A DNA stretch of 64,000 bases. It comes from Epiperipatus broadwayi. Its lineage: Eukaryota > Onychophora > Udeonychophora > Euonychophora > Peripatidae. The notes beneath the pieces are model-generated. The model ran no database searches. It was given only the letters and a program-made list of their open reading frames with translations, and was not told the DNA's origin. Location: assembly GCA_028023455.1 (NCBI GenBank), contig JAQFVV010006426.1, positions 310,001-374,000 of the forward strand, read 5' to 3'. Position numbers and translations under genes: made by a program. Positions 1-12,407 of the stretch are shown piece after piece (the first letter of the stretch is position 1; every line of letters starts with the position of its first letter).

Positions 1-1670
1 ATTAAACATATATTTCAAATTTTCATACTGAAGATTTTTCCTATACAAATTTGGGTTACTTATAAATTAACGTCGTCTCTTCAAATTATATTTTCAAATT
101 TTTTGATTTCTCGTCTTAACTCTACTATAATACAATCATTCAGCAGCCCAGAAAATCATACAACTCTCTTTCACTGCACATAGATTTTGGAATCATTTCA
201 CTTTTAAGGTGAGTTAAATATAACACCAAATAACTTCACACATACATATTTAAAATTTTTATTCCACTCTCATTAATGAAACATAGGAAGAAAAACATTT
301 AAAAAGAAATTATATTGTTTGAAAAGTGATTTTATTTCACCAGGTGGAATTAATACATTTATATTTTATCAATTCTGCATGTAAATATATTTTTATCTAA
401 GAGTGTTTTTGATTATATATGTATAATAAATAGCATTTTTACTGAGGAAAAAATGCATCAATTTTTTTCTCTCGACATTATAGGATCAGGTTTGTTTTGT
501 GCTGGGGTGCTATGCACCCAGGAAGCACACTGTAATGGCGGCACAAAAGACTCACCTTAATAAAAAATTTAAATCAACAGATAATCAAAAGAATTATTAA
601 AACAAACGGATTCTTCAATTTTACTGGTTAACTGATTAATTTATTTTATTATAGATATGTGTTTGCATTGTTTTATCAGTTAGACTAGATCTGTGATGAT
701 GTGTCTATACTATTTTCGAGACATTCAACTTTATTGTATTTGGAGCCGTTTTGTCAGCTCTTTTATTATACGTACGTATATAACCAATATTATAATCTAA
801 TTAACGGAAATTTACTTACAAAATTGCTGTTGAAAGCCGTCTAGTGACTGATTCATTAATTAACGTTATCCTAGAATTAAATCAAAAGGAAATAAAAATC
901 GAATAATTCAAACTCATGTAGGGCGATAGTATAATTTTGCACCTAGGCGGCACAAACCCACGGATCAACTCTGAAATTACTTGAATCTTATTATAATTGA
1001 TGTATTTTAATATAATTTTTAATAAAATAAATTGAATCTATATTCCTAAAAATTAAATGTCGTCATAATAGCATTCTTTACATACATCAAATTAATAGTG
1101 AATTGATACGATACAATAATATTTTAATGAATTGTTTGCAATGATTTTTTGTAATTGACCAACTAACTGTTAACAATTACATCATATTTTGATAAAGTAC
1201 AATATTTTTTTCAATACCGAATGATTACTTCTAATCACAAAAACCACTTGGTTAGTTAATCAAAAGGTCATGTGATATTTAAATATCCCAAATGGCAGTT
1301 TGAATGCAACATTTCCATTCAAATAATTAAAATGAGATTTTAAAAAAAACTTTTGTTGATAATTAGTACAAGAAGTTGAGCTTTTGAGTCTGCTTTTCTC
1401 ACCACTGTGCCAAACTGCCCAAGACACCTTTAATGCTGCATAAATATAATAATAATACTTCCGAGAATACAATATTGATAACTCTATATAGGTGACATGA
1501 CTATTAGTTTTAATAAAAAAAAATGTTAAAAAGTCTAATAGGCAGACAAAATGTAAAAAAATATGCAATAATTCTTCCAAGATGTTCAAAACTTCCTTCT
1601 CCCCCCAAAGTTTGTTGAAACTGTCATTAAATAAAATTTTGTGAAAACGATTTTGTACTTGGAAAGAGAT
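1..1670. other. AT-rich stretch without a recognisable gene
   Basis: I see no convincing coding exon here; the longest open frame (minus strand, 1260-1715) has low-complexity composition and no family resemblance. A donor-like AAGGTGAGTTA lies near 207, after a pyrimidine-rich stretch ending in CACATAG, but the enclosed 25 bases are too short to call an exon. The word GGCGGCACAAA occurs at about 536 and 950, suggesting fragments of one dispersed repeat. Confidence 0.5.
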
Positions 1671-1700
1671 CTGAAGAAGACTGCTAACAGTTGGAAATGA
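1671..1700 (+). ncRNA. Degenerate hammerhead-like motif
   Basis: CTGAAGA (1671-1677) is followed by a short stem, ACTG (1680-1683) with CAGT (1688-1691), and then GAAA (1694-1697). This is the order of a hammerhead catalytic core. A proper stem I and cleavage triplet are not evident, so it is probably a decayed copy of the Penelope or retrozyme-type 3' ends seen better preserved elsewhere in the window. Confidence 0.25.
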
Positions 1701-2345
1701 CATTAAACTAAGCATTGTGAAAATAACTTTATGAGAACTTTTTTCTCTATAGTTTTAAAGCAATAATTTCTTTTCTATACTTTTGTTTTAAAAAATTACG
1801 AAATCATATTTTGCATGACCCATTTTCGAAGGGGCATGCAACACTTTATTAGAAAAATGATATACTTTAGACAAAAGAAAAATGAAATAAATATATTAAA
1901 GTAATTCAAGTATTAAGGGGGGAAAACAAAAGCTAAATATAGTTTAGAAAGGATATATATATATTGAGATGTTATTTTTTAAGCATGGTTAATTTTTATA
2001 TTTTTGGAGAATATATATTTAATAATTAGAAAAGGATTCTTTTGATTAAAAACTAAATAAACATTCTAAAATGTTATTAACTATCATACTGCATGAAAGA
2101 TTATAATTAATTTTTTTTTTCTATCTCGGAAATTATTTTTTTTAATTTAAAACTGAAAGCATTCGTGCTGCAAATATTTAATATTAGTTTTTATTTTTCT
2201 AAAAGCTCATTATTGAAATTTCTTAAAATATTGCTAAGAATTGTTTGCTAAATGTATTTATTTGAGAAATGATATTGTAATATGCTTAATAACTTAAGAA
2301 TATTTTAGGTAATTTATAATTGTTTATATACATCTGATCAAGTAC

Positions 2346-2387
2346 TTTGTGTGTGTGTATATATATGTGTGTATACTGTTTAATAAT
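2346..2387. repeat. TG/TA microsatellite
   Basis: Alternating GTGTGT and TATATA runs form a simple repeat. No gene lies between 1715 and 2449. Confidence 0.7.
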
Positions 2388-2566
2388 TTGTTTATAATAG
2401 TGATATAAATCTCATGACCACCATTTCTTATGCTTGTGTATAACTGTTGTTAAAACAGGCAAAACTCTATTATACGTATTGCCACACACAGCAAGCTAGA
2501 GTAATCAATGGATGCCAGAAGGCTTGTGTATAAAATCCCCATCTAGTGCCTACTCAGATCCAAGGC

Positions 2567-2606
2567 TCATCACTGACGAAGGCCACAAGCCAGAAACTAG
2601 TCTGGG
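2567..2606 (+). ncRNA. Hammerhead-like ribozyme motif (copy a)
   Basis: CTGACGA (2573-2579) matches the CUGANGA core. It is followed by a GGC/GCC stem II with loop CACAA, then GAAA (2593-2596), a minimal CTAG turn and the cleavage triplet GTC (2600-2602). TGG after the triplet can pair with TCA before CTGA, giving a short stem I. An A-A mismatch at the base of stem II departs from the usual G-C pair, so activity is doubtful, but the arrangement is that of a hammerhead with a very short stem III. Confidence 0.45.
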
Positions 2607-2629
2607 TGCAGTGCTCTCAGATTCAAGGC

Positions 2630-2669
2630 TCCTCACTGACAAAGGCCACAAGCCAGAAACTAGTCTGGG
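2630..2669 (+). ncRNA. Hammerhead-like motif (copy b, core mutated)
   Basis: This is a near repeat of copy a, 63 bases downstream. It reads CTGACAA (2636-2642), GGC/GCC stem II, GAAA (2656-2659) and GTC (2663-2665). The invariant G of CUGANGA is replaced by A, so this copy should be inactive. Stem I is better here: CTCA before the core pairs with TGGG after the triplet, allowing one G-T. Confidence 0.4.
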
Positions 2670-3152
2670 AATTTGGATGAGTAGGCACTAGATGGGGATT
2701 TTATGCACAAGCCTTCTGACATCCATTGATTACTTTATCTTGCTGTGTGTGGCAATACGTATAGTGAGTTTTGCCTGTTTTAATAGTGATATATAATGAT
2801 ATATTATGTCTTGTGATACATAATTACATATCACGTATATATAGTTTTTGCTAAAATAATGTTTTGGATTTCAAATAATCTTTAAATAGTGGATCTTGAG
2901 AAAATGTGTGTTAACTATATTTTTTTCTTGCTCTCTGGCTAATTTTTATTGTAAATTGTTTCAGAATTAAGATTGATATGGTAACATCACAGTGCTAGAA
3001 TGTCTAACAGAGGAGCTAGGATTTTTGGATTGATTGCCAACTGTGGAAAGTAAAAAAAAATGTTAGGTTCATTGATTGGAACTGAAGTACTTAGTCTGTC
3101 CCTTTGGTACTTGAATGTCATTTAACCTTTGTAGTAACTGACCTTATGGTAA

Positions 3153-3200
3153 TTAAAACAGGCAAACTCTCCATACAGTAGTGCCACTCAGTGGTGATCA
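3153..3200. repeat. Partial terminus of the fold-back family
   Basis: TTAAAACAGGCAAACT followed by CCATACAGTA matches the start of the elements at 2450 and 6164, but no second arm follows. It continues CACTCAGTGGTGATCATGTG, like the outer flank of the 6164 copy. Confidence 0.55.
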
Positions 3201-5231
3201 TGTGACCTTAAGATATTTTGTAGTACAGTAATAAGACAACTTAGTAAACCATAACACTAAAACCCACGTATATTTATCAAAAAATAAATATCCTTTATGT
3301 AATGCATTTACTATAAGAATGAGTGTTAAGGTAAATATAATTCTTTTGGATTACTTTTGTTATTATTCTCAGATGTTTTATATTCTTTTAATAATTATCA
3401 TCAGGAGAGTAATAATGATCTCCGTCTTTTTGTTTGTATTTTGTAAAAAAACATAACTACATTTTAATTAGAATTAAATTTATTTCATTGAATTTATGCT
3501 ATGTATCCTTTATTTTCGTATTTTAAAAAAAAGTCTCATAGATGCAATTGAATAGAACTATATATAGGCGGCATCATTACCCATTTGGAAATCAAGATAC
3601 GTAGTGTTAGTAGAAAATTTTATTATTAAGAAAATTATTATTATTAATATTTTTTTATAAATAATATTTGTCGCATTAATAATTTTTACACCCACCTCTG
3701 CTCCTCTTTCCCCCTTTTTTTAAAGAAAATCTTTCAAATATATTTGTGCTTGGTATGATAAAATTTGTATTTTATCTGAACTCCTTTGATGTTGAAAATG
3801 CCATACTAAATTTTTTATGAAATTTTTACGATAATAATAATGCACTATAAAACAATAAATATTAGATGCTTTATAAAGCTAACATACTATAAAAAGAATA
3901 AAACTAATAAAATGTAGTAATTTTTTCGGGGAAAAAAAAGAACTTAAACATTTTAAAACTAACTAATTTTAAATTTATTTATAAATTTTATATTTTGGTA
4001 TATTAGTTTCAAAATTAGAATATTTTTAATATCTTAAAATGAATCTACATCATCAGTTGTTATTAAATGACATTAAAAAAATTATTCAGCAGAATCCATG
4101 ATCTAAATAGAGCTTCATTTAAAGGTCTCTGATTTCCTAACAGAATAATTATTTTTGATATAATTTGTTTTCAAATGTTTATTTTAATAATAACGTTGAT
4201 AAAGAAGATAACCAAAACAAAATAGTACCTGAACTTGTTTGATTTATATGCACATGCGCCTACATACAGATATATTTGTATCATTATTTAGCGTTATTTA
4301 TTTATATCAGAATTGGATGTTTGACCAGACCTGATCCCTAATAAACCTAAAACAAAGTGTAGTACCGGTGATAAAAAGAACATAATGTTGTAATTCCACA
4401 GATACTAAAGAAATTTGAGTGAACTATTTACCTAAAACATTTTAGATAAACTTTGTGTGGAATAGATCTAAGACCTAGAAAATGCTATTATAATTTTATT
4501 CACCTAATTGATTATTAATAGGAAAGTGTCTTCATTTAATTAATTGATCAGCTTTAATCAATGACTCAATAAATATATTGAGACTGCTTTAATAATGCTT
4601 ACTGGTAACCGATTGTTTACTGTAAAGTATCTATAATATATTTCATATAATTTTCAGTCTTAGGTATTCTATGAAAACCTGTTGTCAAGTAATGCTTATG
4701 ATGGATATCCCTATCTTGGATTGGCTGACCTCATATTCTATCAGTAAAGTGTATGGCCTTCAATATATGGTTCAAAATGACTAATCTCTCACTTGAAATT
4801 TTAATGTTAAATTAATACACCCACAACATTGGAAGTGCTCTTCAATTGTAAGATAGAGCTCTATAGATTAAATGGCTAAATATGTGTTTAATCATTATCT
4901 ACATGTTCGTAAATTAAGCAAACTTATTATATGTGTTTAAATTGACTAACATTGCCATATATGTGATATATATGATAAGATTAATGTAAATGGGTCATAA
5001 CTATGATTTGCTGGATTGGGAAATTATATATTATCAATTTTGGGTGATACTTAATGTCTTAATGTAATCATTATGAAACTAATTGGTTATTATATGTCTA
5101 CAAGTGTATCTTTTGATTTTGTTAACTGGTCTCCATTGAGATTGATATGTAAAGATTTTTTTTTTTTGTAAATGATTCTTATGGATTGTAAATAAATCTT
5201 TCTTTTGAAAGATAATGCTGCCTTTAAACTG
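3201..5231. other. AT-rich stretch without genes
   Basis: No open frame with coding character, no long inverted repeat and no recognisable transposon were seen. Confidence 0.5.
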
Positions 5232-5326
5232 TAATAATTAGAGATCATTTCACTTCACATGTGCTTATTTCATTAAGTGTTTAAATCTATAAAGTGCACA
5301 TCTAGTGGAGTGATCTCTAATTATTA
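5232..5326. repeat. Small MITE-like inverted repeat
   Basis: A 95-bp element has terminal inverted repeats TAATAATTAGAGATCA and its complement TGATCTCTAATTATTA, with partial complementarity extending inward about 35 bases. It has no coding capacity. Superfamily not assigned; a TA-type target is possible. Confidence 0.6.
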
Positions 5327-6163
5327 TCATTATTTAGCATATTTCTTTTGCAAAATAATATTTAAAATGTAATTAATATCTTAGTGATAATTTTAATAAT
5401 TAAAAAATTTTTTTTACGTATAATTAATTGTTAGTTATAGCATTAAAAACGTAATATAATCAAAATAATACACATTTCAACCTATCCATTAAATTTATTG
5501 TAAAAGTTCTTTGTATTAGCAAACATTTTTACTGTCTGTATATATAAAAAAAGATTTCTAAAATATATATTTCATTGAAATTGTGATAAAAAGAAAATCT
5601 ATAAGATGGATCATCATGATTTTTTGCTAAAAATTACAGAAAATTATCTACAATATAATATAAAATATGTATATGTAATTATCAAAAATTTTTTATACTC
5701 ATATGAAGATGACTAAAAAGAAAAATTATGACTCTTTATTGATAAAATATTGCACTTACAAAAGATGTTGAGACTGAAAAGAACTTTATTTATTTGATCT
5801 TTAAATAGGATATTTATGAAATCTGTTTCGATCACCCTTATATTATGGAGAAGGATAGTAATGACTAATTGCCATGAAATATTATAAGACTTATTTTTAA
5901 AACACGATCTGTGCAATAGAAATATTAACATTAACCTATTGAAACAAATTATTCACCAGTCTTTTTTTGCTAAAGTACTCGATCACTCTCATCCAGATGG
6001 AAAAAAATGAATCTGAGTTAGTCTTGATACTAGTTGATGTGATTCAATATTTAAAAATATTTGGTTGGTGAGTAATTTGTTAGGATTTTCTAATAGATAT
6101 AGTTCTACGATTTTTGGATAAACTACAGTATTGAGTTTTAAAATTTATTAAGTATTTTCAGTA
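5327..6163. other. AT-rich stretch without genes
   Basis: Only low-complexity AT-rich DNA was seen. The 72-codon minus-strand frame at 5713-5931 has no recognisable features. Confidence 0.5.
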
Positions 6164-6312
6164 TTAAAACAGGCAAAACTGTCCATACAGTAATGCCATT
6201 CACTGCAAGCCGGAGTAATCAATGGATGTCAGAAGGTTTGTGCATAAAATCCCCATCTAGTGCCTACTCATCTAATATCCCCAGATGGTATGAAGAGTTT
6301 TGCCTGTTTTAA
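6164..6312. repeat. Short fold-back element, same family as 2450-2783
   Basis: The ends TTAAAACAGGCAAAACT and AGTTTTGCCTGTTTTAA are inverted. The interior shares AGTAATCAATGGATG and CCCCATCTAGTGCCTACTCA with the longer copy but lacks the central hammerhead segment. It is an internally deleted derivative of 149 bp. Confidence 0.7.
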
Positions 6313-7000
6313 TAACAGTTATGAGCAAGCATAAGAAATGGTGATCATGTGATGTTTAGTGGTTTAATATTCTCAGTATAAATTGAGTTGCATTGGCAAT
6401 ATTTCTTTCTGAATGGCTGCTACTGGGGCTTTTTTTTACTACTGCTGCAATCTTATCTTTTTCTTGGAATTGAAATAATTATTCTTGTTTGAGCTTAGCT
6501 GCAATTGCTGCTGACACCTTTCTACAGTTATATTATGATACGAGTTCCTTCTGAATTTAAAACAAAATGCTGGTATTTGCAATTTAAATATTAAAAATTT
6601 ATCAAAAAGGAACAAATTGTAAGTATCATCTATAATTTGAAATTAAAACTTATCTAAGAAATAGTGATCAATTGGAAAGTAAGGTTGCAGCTAATGGTTA
6701 AGACTCGAAGAGAAAGATAAAAATGTAAAGTTTATTTTGATAAAGTAAGCTCCTGACTCCTAAGAGCAATGCACACCAAAATTAAAATTTTAACTTCAAA
6801 AAATAATCAACATGAAAATCCTACACTTAAATTTTTAAAAAAGAAAAATATATATTTTCAATTTATAAAACACTAAAATTTTATTTTTATGTGCTAAAAA
6901 AAGTCTGTAACTATATATTAAAAAAAATAATCAATTTTCTAAATAGACATTTAAATTCCTACTGGCAAGTTTTTCTTAAATTAAATATTCCTTTTTTTAA

Positions 7001-7341
7001 GTTGCAGCAACAACACAACAATGAGCAACAATAATTATCAGCACCACTATTATTACTACTGCTCATGCATTTTCTTGAAGTCAAATGATGTTTGAGCATC
7101 AAATTGACAAATCAAGCTTATCAATTTACTTTCCCCAGCTGGCTCTCAATCCAGAAACTTTTAACTACTCTAAATATTAAGTTTGCAACAACAACAGAAA
7201 CAATAATTATCACCATCACTTCCACCACTACCCCTCTCAATCATTTTTGCAAAGTCAAATGATGTTTGAGCACCAAAGTAGCAAATCAAAACTTACCAAT
7301 TTACTTTCCCCAGATAGCATTCAGTCAAAAAACATTTAGTT
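7001..7341. repeat. Two-copy tandem duplication, period about 180 bp
   Basis: The unit starts GTTGCAGCAACAAC at 7001 and again as GTTTGCAACAACAAC at 7181. Both contain CAATAATTATCA, TCAAATGATGTTTGAGCA and CAATTTACTTTCCCCAG. The copies differ by scattered substitutions, so the duplication is not recent. The TGATGTTTGAGCA core also occurs, inverted, near 22362 and 52018, so the unit includes a dispersed repeat. Confidence 0.75.
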
Positions 7342-8259
7342 ATTGGATCTGTCATTTTTATCGATGCACTAAAACATATAAGACTTGTATAAGTATTAAT
7401 ACTTAAATTTTAAATTGTTATCTATATAAAAAAATTACAGAAAGAAAAGTGAGACAACAGACTTTTTTTTTTTTTCGATAGCAAGAGAAGACAATAAAAA
7501 CTTTGTTTTAAGTAGTTTGTTTTAATTCTTAATTTGTATTATTTTAATATTAGTGTTTATTTAATCCATATTTATTTATTTTTAAATAAATATGTATATG
7601 ATCATTGCAGTCTTAACTATATGTAAATTTAAAAATAGTCACCACAATTTTATGTCTCAATTCAAATTAGACTTCTATTTCTGTGATAATTTTGGTCCAT
7701 TTTATTGTGAACTTGTTTCTCTATTTCCTGAAATCATTTAATTGTAATCATCTAGAACGTCTATATCTTTACAAACTTTCACTGTCAGTTTCCAAATGTA
7801 TCTAATCTAATTTTTATATTATTGTGATTTGAGTATTAATGATTCCGAGTCTTATTTCCTTTTCTAATTTTCAGTTAAAGGCAATTTCATTCAGACTTTT
7901 TGGTTTATTTCCATCAATAAATTTCTTTCCAGCTGAAGTCAAAGTTATTTTTTATCATTAACAATTTTAGTTTATGTTGTTACGAATCCTAACAATTTGG
8001 AAAAAAAAAAAATCATAATTGTTCAGAATCCTTATAATTGAGACGTGAATTTCATAAAAATATTTTGAAGGAGAGGATTTCCTATCAAATATTTTTTAAT
8101 TTTATAAAACTGATGCTTAAAGTCTGTATACAGAGTAAAGGTTTTCTCTATAGCCTTCCAAAGAGACACAGAAAGCATTACCCATCCAGCTAAATAATTG
8201 TCAGGCAGTGAGAATTTTAACAGCTTATTGGTTTACTTTTTGCTAAGAATGTCTAGATA

Positions 8260-8440
8260 GTCATATGCTGATCAATTTTGGATGGATGGCTTACTTGTTG
8301 TGGGCTATCTACTTGAAAGAAAAATCCTAAACTTATTCAGAATTTGAATTTTCAAAATATTACCTGGCCTAAATTTGAATCCTAGGTTATGGGCATGGTA
8401 GATAAATGTGCTAATGATTATCCCTTAAAGTTTTGTAAAA
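8260..8440 (-). repeat. tRNA-derived SINE-like repeat, copy 1
   Basis: The reverse strand reads GGATTCAAATTTAGGCC (a degenerate B-box context), then TTTAGGATTTTTCTTTCAAG and TAGATAGCCCACAACAAG. The same order, diverged, appears at 20270-20420 (minus) and 56810-56950 (plus). Three scattered copies in both orientations with a pol III-like box point to a SINE family. Confidence 0.5.
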
Positions 8441-8499
8441 GCTTATATTTGGATAATTCAAACGCATTTTTTTTATATAACTTCATAATTATTTATATA

Positions 8500-9186
8500 T
8501 ATTTTTTAAAAACAAGTGCACACACATATAATATTCATGTATATATATGAAAATATTATTTCTTAAAGAGAATCACCAAATAGATATATAATAATTTAAA
8601 CTCATGGAGGAAATAATGACAAATCTGCATGTAGTATCTTTCATTTTGCTGAGTCACATTACTCTTTGAATAGAGTTTGTGTGAATCATAAATTTTTTTC
8701 TTTGAAAAAATTATGTATCAAAAATGAAGTTTCACATAATTATCTTTATATGTATACACTGTAATGAATATGCCCAGAAAAAAAGTAAAAAAAAAAAAAA
8801 TCTCAAAATTATGTGGTTAATTTAAATAGCTACCATTAATGAAATGATAAAATTATTAATTACATTCCATTTTTTTCTATGTGCTGTTCTTATTTTTGCC
8901 TTCAAACAAATTGATTGCATCTATTAGTTATCATTTCCTAGAAATACAGGATATGCAATATAAATATATTTTTATCAAATACATGTAGAGATCTGAAATA
9001 TCTATATACATAAATATGAATTCTGAAGAAAATTTTGGTCAGAAAAGGGGAAGGGTTTCAAATTTTCATTGCTATCAAACTTACTTTTTTAGCACAAATT
9101 AAACTTTCCTTAATTAATATTTTTTTTAATAGTATATATTAAATAATACGTATATATATATATAACATTTTATAAAAAAAATGTTT
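8500..9186. other. AT-rich stretch with simple repeats
   Basis: TA and A runs occur, including TA tracts near 8530 and 9150. No gene or element was recognised. Confidence 0.5.
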
Positions 9187-9429
9187 TTATTTAATATGAT
9201 CAGTAATGCACTAAAAACAAAAAAAATAGTTTTTTTTCTTCAATATCTGTTTTGGTTGCTATATATAACTTGAAATAAAACTGTGGGACATCTATAAATC
9301 AATTAATTAGTGAAGTAATTAATTTATGGAAGTCCTATATTTTTATTTCAAGTTACTTATAAGTACTTTCAAATTGTGGTTGAAGAAAAAAATATTTCTT
9401 GTTTTTTAGTGCACTACTGATTAAATAAA
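9187..9429. repeat. MITE with 29-33 bp terminal inverted repeats
   Basis: TTTATTTAATATGATCAGTA followed by ATGCACTAAAAAC at the left is complementary to GTTTTTTAGTGCACTACTGA followed by TTAAATAAA at the right. The interior is itself palindromic around ACTTGAAATAAAA and TTTTATTTCAAGT, so almost the whole 243 bp can fold into one hairpin. It is non-coding. Confidence 0.7.
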
Positions 9430-9454
9430 GCGATTTTTGTTAAATATTGTTTAC

Positions 9455-9870
9455 ATTGTAGAGATGTCTGCCCATCCTTGCATATGTATTAAATGGATTA
9501 TGTCCTGTACATGTGGGGTTCAGATTGACCTTAGGTCAACATGGGTGTGACAAGAATCTTGGCCTCAGGGTGGCCTTTGAGCAGTCCATCATCAGATTTT
9601 CAATTTGGATGGACGGTTGAAGAGTTGGAGTGTGGAGTAGATTGAAGCTTAACCATTAAAGTATGAAGATTGTCTATTTTAATGTATATCTGAGCACTTG
9701 TAGAATATATGTGTAGAGATGATAATCTGGACCAACTGACGATTGCTGATTTAGCTTGAAATATGTATATTGTGATTATTTATCTTTTCAACATATATCA
9801 GTGTTATTAGATAGAGTGGAGAGTGGTGGGTCGTGTGAAAGTCTGCGCTCATATACCCTATTTATTACAT
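9455..9870. other. Less AT-rich island, possible retroelement relic
   Basis: This stretch is visibly richer in G and C than its surroundings and has short repeats such as GACCTTAGGTC. CTGACGA (about 9737) with GAAAT 14 bases later resembles the window's hammerhead motifs, but stem I and the cleavage triplet are not convincing. No continuous coding frame was found. Confidence 0.3.
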
Positions 9871-11186
9871 ATATATATAGACACAGGTATATAATAAGCC
9901 TGTGTTTCAGTTATTAAATATTTTTTATATTTATTATTTTTCAGTTTTTAGTGCTCAAATATTTTGCAATGGGCTTTTTGTATTCAAATTTAAAAACTGA
10001 CAATCAAAAACCATATCAGTGTATTTCTAGTATTTGAAATGAAAAGCAGGCATTAAAAATCATTTATAAGATTTTTGCATTTATGAGGAAGTATTTAAAA
10101 AAAAAAGTTTTAGTACAACAATCAAGATAAATTAAGATTTCATCCATCATTTTAATTAGTCATAAAAATTAAATGAAAAAGTGTATTTTTAAAAAATATA
10201 CTGCCATCTATTGTGCACCACTGGAAACTTACTGAAATAATATCAATATTATTCAAAATTTGCCCTGCTAATTGGACAAACTATTGGATAACACAAAAAT
10301 ATTGCATTGTGTTTAATACCTAACATGTGTACAAAATTTGAAGAAAATCTTCAAAAGAAGTATGTTAAAAATTAGTTACAACATTTTAGTCGAATAAATA
10401 AACAAACAAATTAAATAGAATTTTTAAGTTAAATAATAGTTTTTAAAAATAACTTATCTACAAGTAGTAAACCTGCACCAATTTTTTTTTAAAAAAATGT
10501 TTTTTTTTGTGTTAACTTGAATTTGTATTATAAGGTTTTGTTTTTTTTTAGTGAAGAGAAGATTTAAAAAATCCCAACCAATTTCAAAAAATTAGCAGTA
10601 GCAATTGAAAAACTTTATAATCATTTTTGTAAAATATGATCCTATGCAAAAGAAAAGAGGATAAGAAAACACAACTAAATGAAAAAAAAAGAGGATAAGA
10701 AAATTTACAACAAAATAAGTTAGTAAAGTAAAAAACCTCATCAGTGTTTATTATTATTATATAATGATTTATTGCAGTGTTTCTCAACTTTTGTGTTGTA
10801 CTAAAATTTTTATGGGTCATGAAATGATAGAAAAATTATATAAATACCAGCAGTCAGAAAAATTATATAAATACCAGCATGTCAGTTTCTGTTTTCAATT
10901 GGCACATATTACAAAAAGAGAAGAGATTTGGAAGATTGTTCTAGATCTTCCCCATCTGAGACTGTAAAGAACTCCAAATCATAAGCATACAGGTACCTGC
11001 ATGCCGCAAAGTCTTAAATAGCAGTGCATCATGCAAAACTATGCACACACCAGCTATTTTGCTTCACTTCACTTCTGATAGCAATTTTAAATTCACAGTT
11101 TACAACTGTTTTCCAAACCTCCCTTATATTTTGTTGTTATGATATAATTTTAATTCAAATAATTTTTACTTTTGGGAAATATATGT

Positions 11187-11714
11187 ATTCAAGCATGAGT
11201 GCGTGTGCGGTGCAACTGTTCCCAAAAACTATTAATACAAAATAGCTAACTAAAAATAATAAACTAGTTGAGTGCTTTCAAAGGATCTTGATTGTAAAGG
11301 CACATATTATGGGGAAAGCAGAGCATCTTTGGCTACATGATTAGCACAACATAAATATTCATACAATATAGCTCGCAACGATCCTTCTACCTAGTCTGTT
11401 TTCTATCAGCACCAAAGCACAAGTCACCATGAGTGCATTCAATCGTGTGTAGAGAGAGACATGACCCTAAAAGAAAAATCAAAGAGGCTTTATTCATCTC
11501 ACGAGACAACGATGCCATAAATAGGAAGGACATATGCTATGCTTTATCAAAAAAATGGAATTAGCATATTTGCATATCATTAAATGTATTAGCAAGCTAT
11601 GATTATGAAGGCAAGATCCTTTGAAAGCGCTCAGCTAGTTTATTATTTTTAGTTAGCTATTTTGTATTAATAGCTTTTGGGAACAGTTGCGCTGCACACG
11701 CACGCGTGCTTGGA
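11187..11714. repeat. Large inverted repeat, arms about 103 bp
   Basis: The left arm (11187-11290) and right arm (11613-11714) are about 90 percent complementary by eye and include CAACTGTTCCCAAAA, TACAAAATAGCTAACTAAAA and CTTTCAAAGGATCTTG. About 320 bp of unrelated spacer lie between them. Fold-back element or inverted duplication; non-coding. The ORFs ending at 11245 (plus) and 11657 (minus) are mirror translations of the two arms. Confidence 0.75.
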
Positions 11715-12407
11715 TATAATTTTAATGAAAAATAACAAATGAAATACTTTGAAAAATCATTATTTTTTTCTAGATTATATCTATATAATGGCAATTCATA
11801 TTCAAAGAGTGAATATAAATCAAATAATTTAACTTTATTAGAAGAAAAAAAATTAATTGAATTTGTCAACAGTCAAGAATTTGCAAATAATTTTTAAAGA
11901 TAATCAAAATAATTTGCTTACAAATTCAAGCTAAATGTTAATTTTTGAGTAAAAAAGCCATAAACTTATTACTTCTATTTTTGACAACTTATTTAGCAGA
12001 AATTGGATGATAAATAATGGTTATTATAAAAAACAAATTCCAGAAGTGATTTGACATAAATTGTGCAAGGATGGTAACATTAAATAATTCCACGGAATTT
12101 AAGATTTAATACTTTAATAGAAGACAGACGACAATAACAACAGATTTATTAAATATTAATTTTAATTCTTAATTCTGTTTTTATAAAATTATAATTTTGT
12201 TGATTATTTTGCTATTTTTTTTTTTCAGCAAGATGTTGAAACAAATGTAATTAAATTTTTTTTTTTAGCAATTCTTTTTTTTTTCTCATGTGTTTTTTTT
12301 AGCAATTCTTAGTTTTTAAAACAGCCAGTTTTGCCTTATTTTTCGTTTATAACTCTCATCTACTTCTTCTTTTTCCTCTATATTTTTCTTCTTATATTTC
12401 AATATAA

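Larger units (their letters stand above)
2450..2783. repeat. Fold-back element containing two hammerhead-like motifs
   Basis: The ends are long inverted repeats. The left arm begins TTAAAACAGGCAAAACT and continues through CCCCATCTAGTGCCTACTCA; the right arm is its complement, ending AGTTTTGCCTGTTTTAA. The centre holds two direct copies of a roughly 60-bp segment carrying hammerhead-like cores. Related copies are at 6164-6312, near 3153 and, diverged, at about 25375 and 28075. Homology to the 6164 copy continues past the TTAA at the edge (AACAGTTATNNGCAAGCATAAG), so the true border is further out than the obvious palindrome. Confidence 0.75.

Noticed and set aside
1260-1715. 151-codon minus-strand open frame
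   Set aside because: Low-complexity, Phe/Ser/Leu/Tyr-rich composition expected from AT-rich DNA; no splice context, domain or family pattern.
2450-2783. TTAA at both ends as piggyBac-type target duplication
   Set aside because: Homology with the 6164 and 3153 copies continues beyond the TTAA (AACAGTTATNNGCAAGCATAAG), so the TTAA is internal to the repeat.
10584-11869. Several 67-78 codon frames on both strands
   Set aside because: They lie inside a decayed hAT and its palindrome; two of them are mirror translations of the inverted arms.
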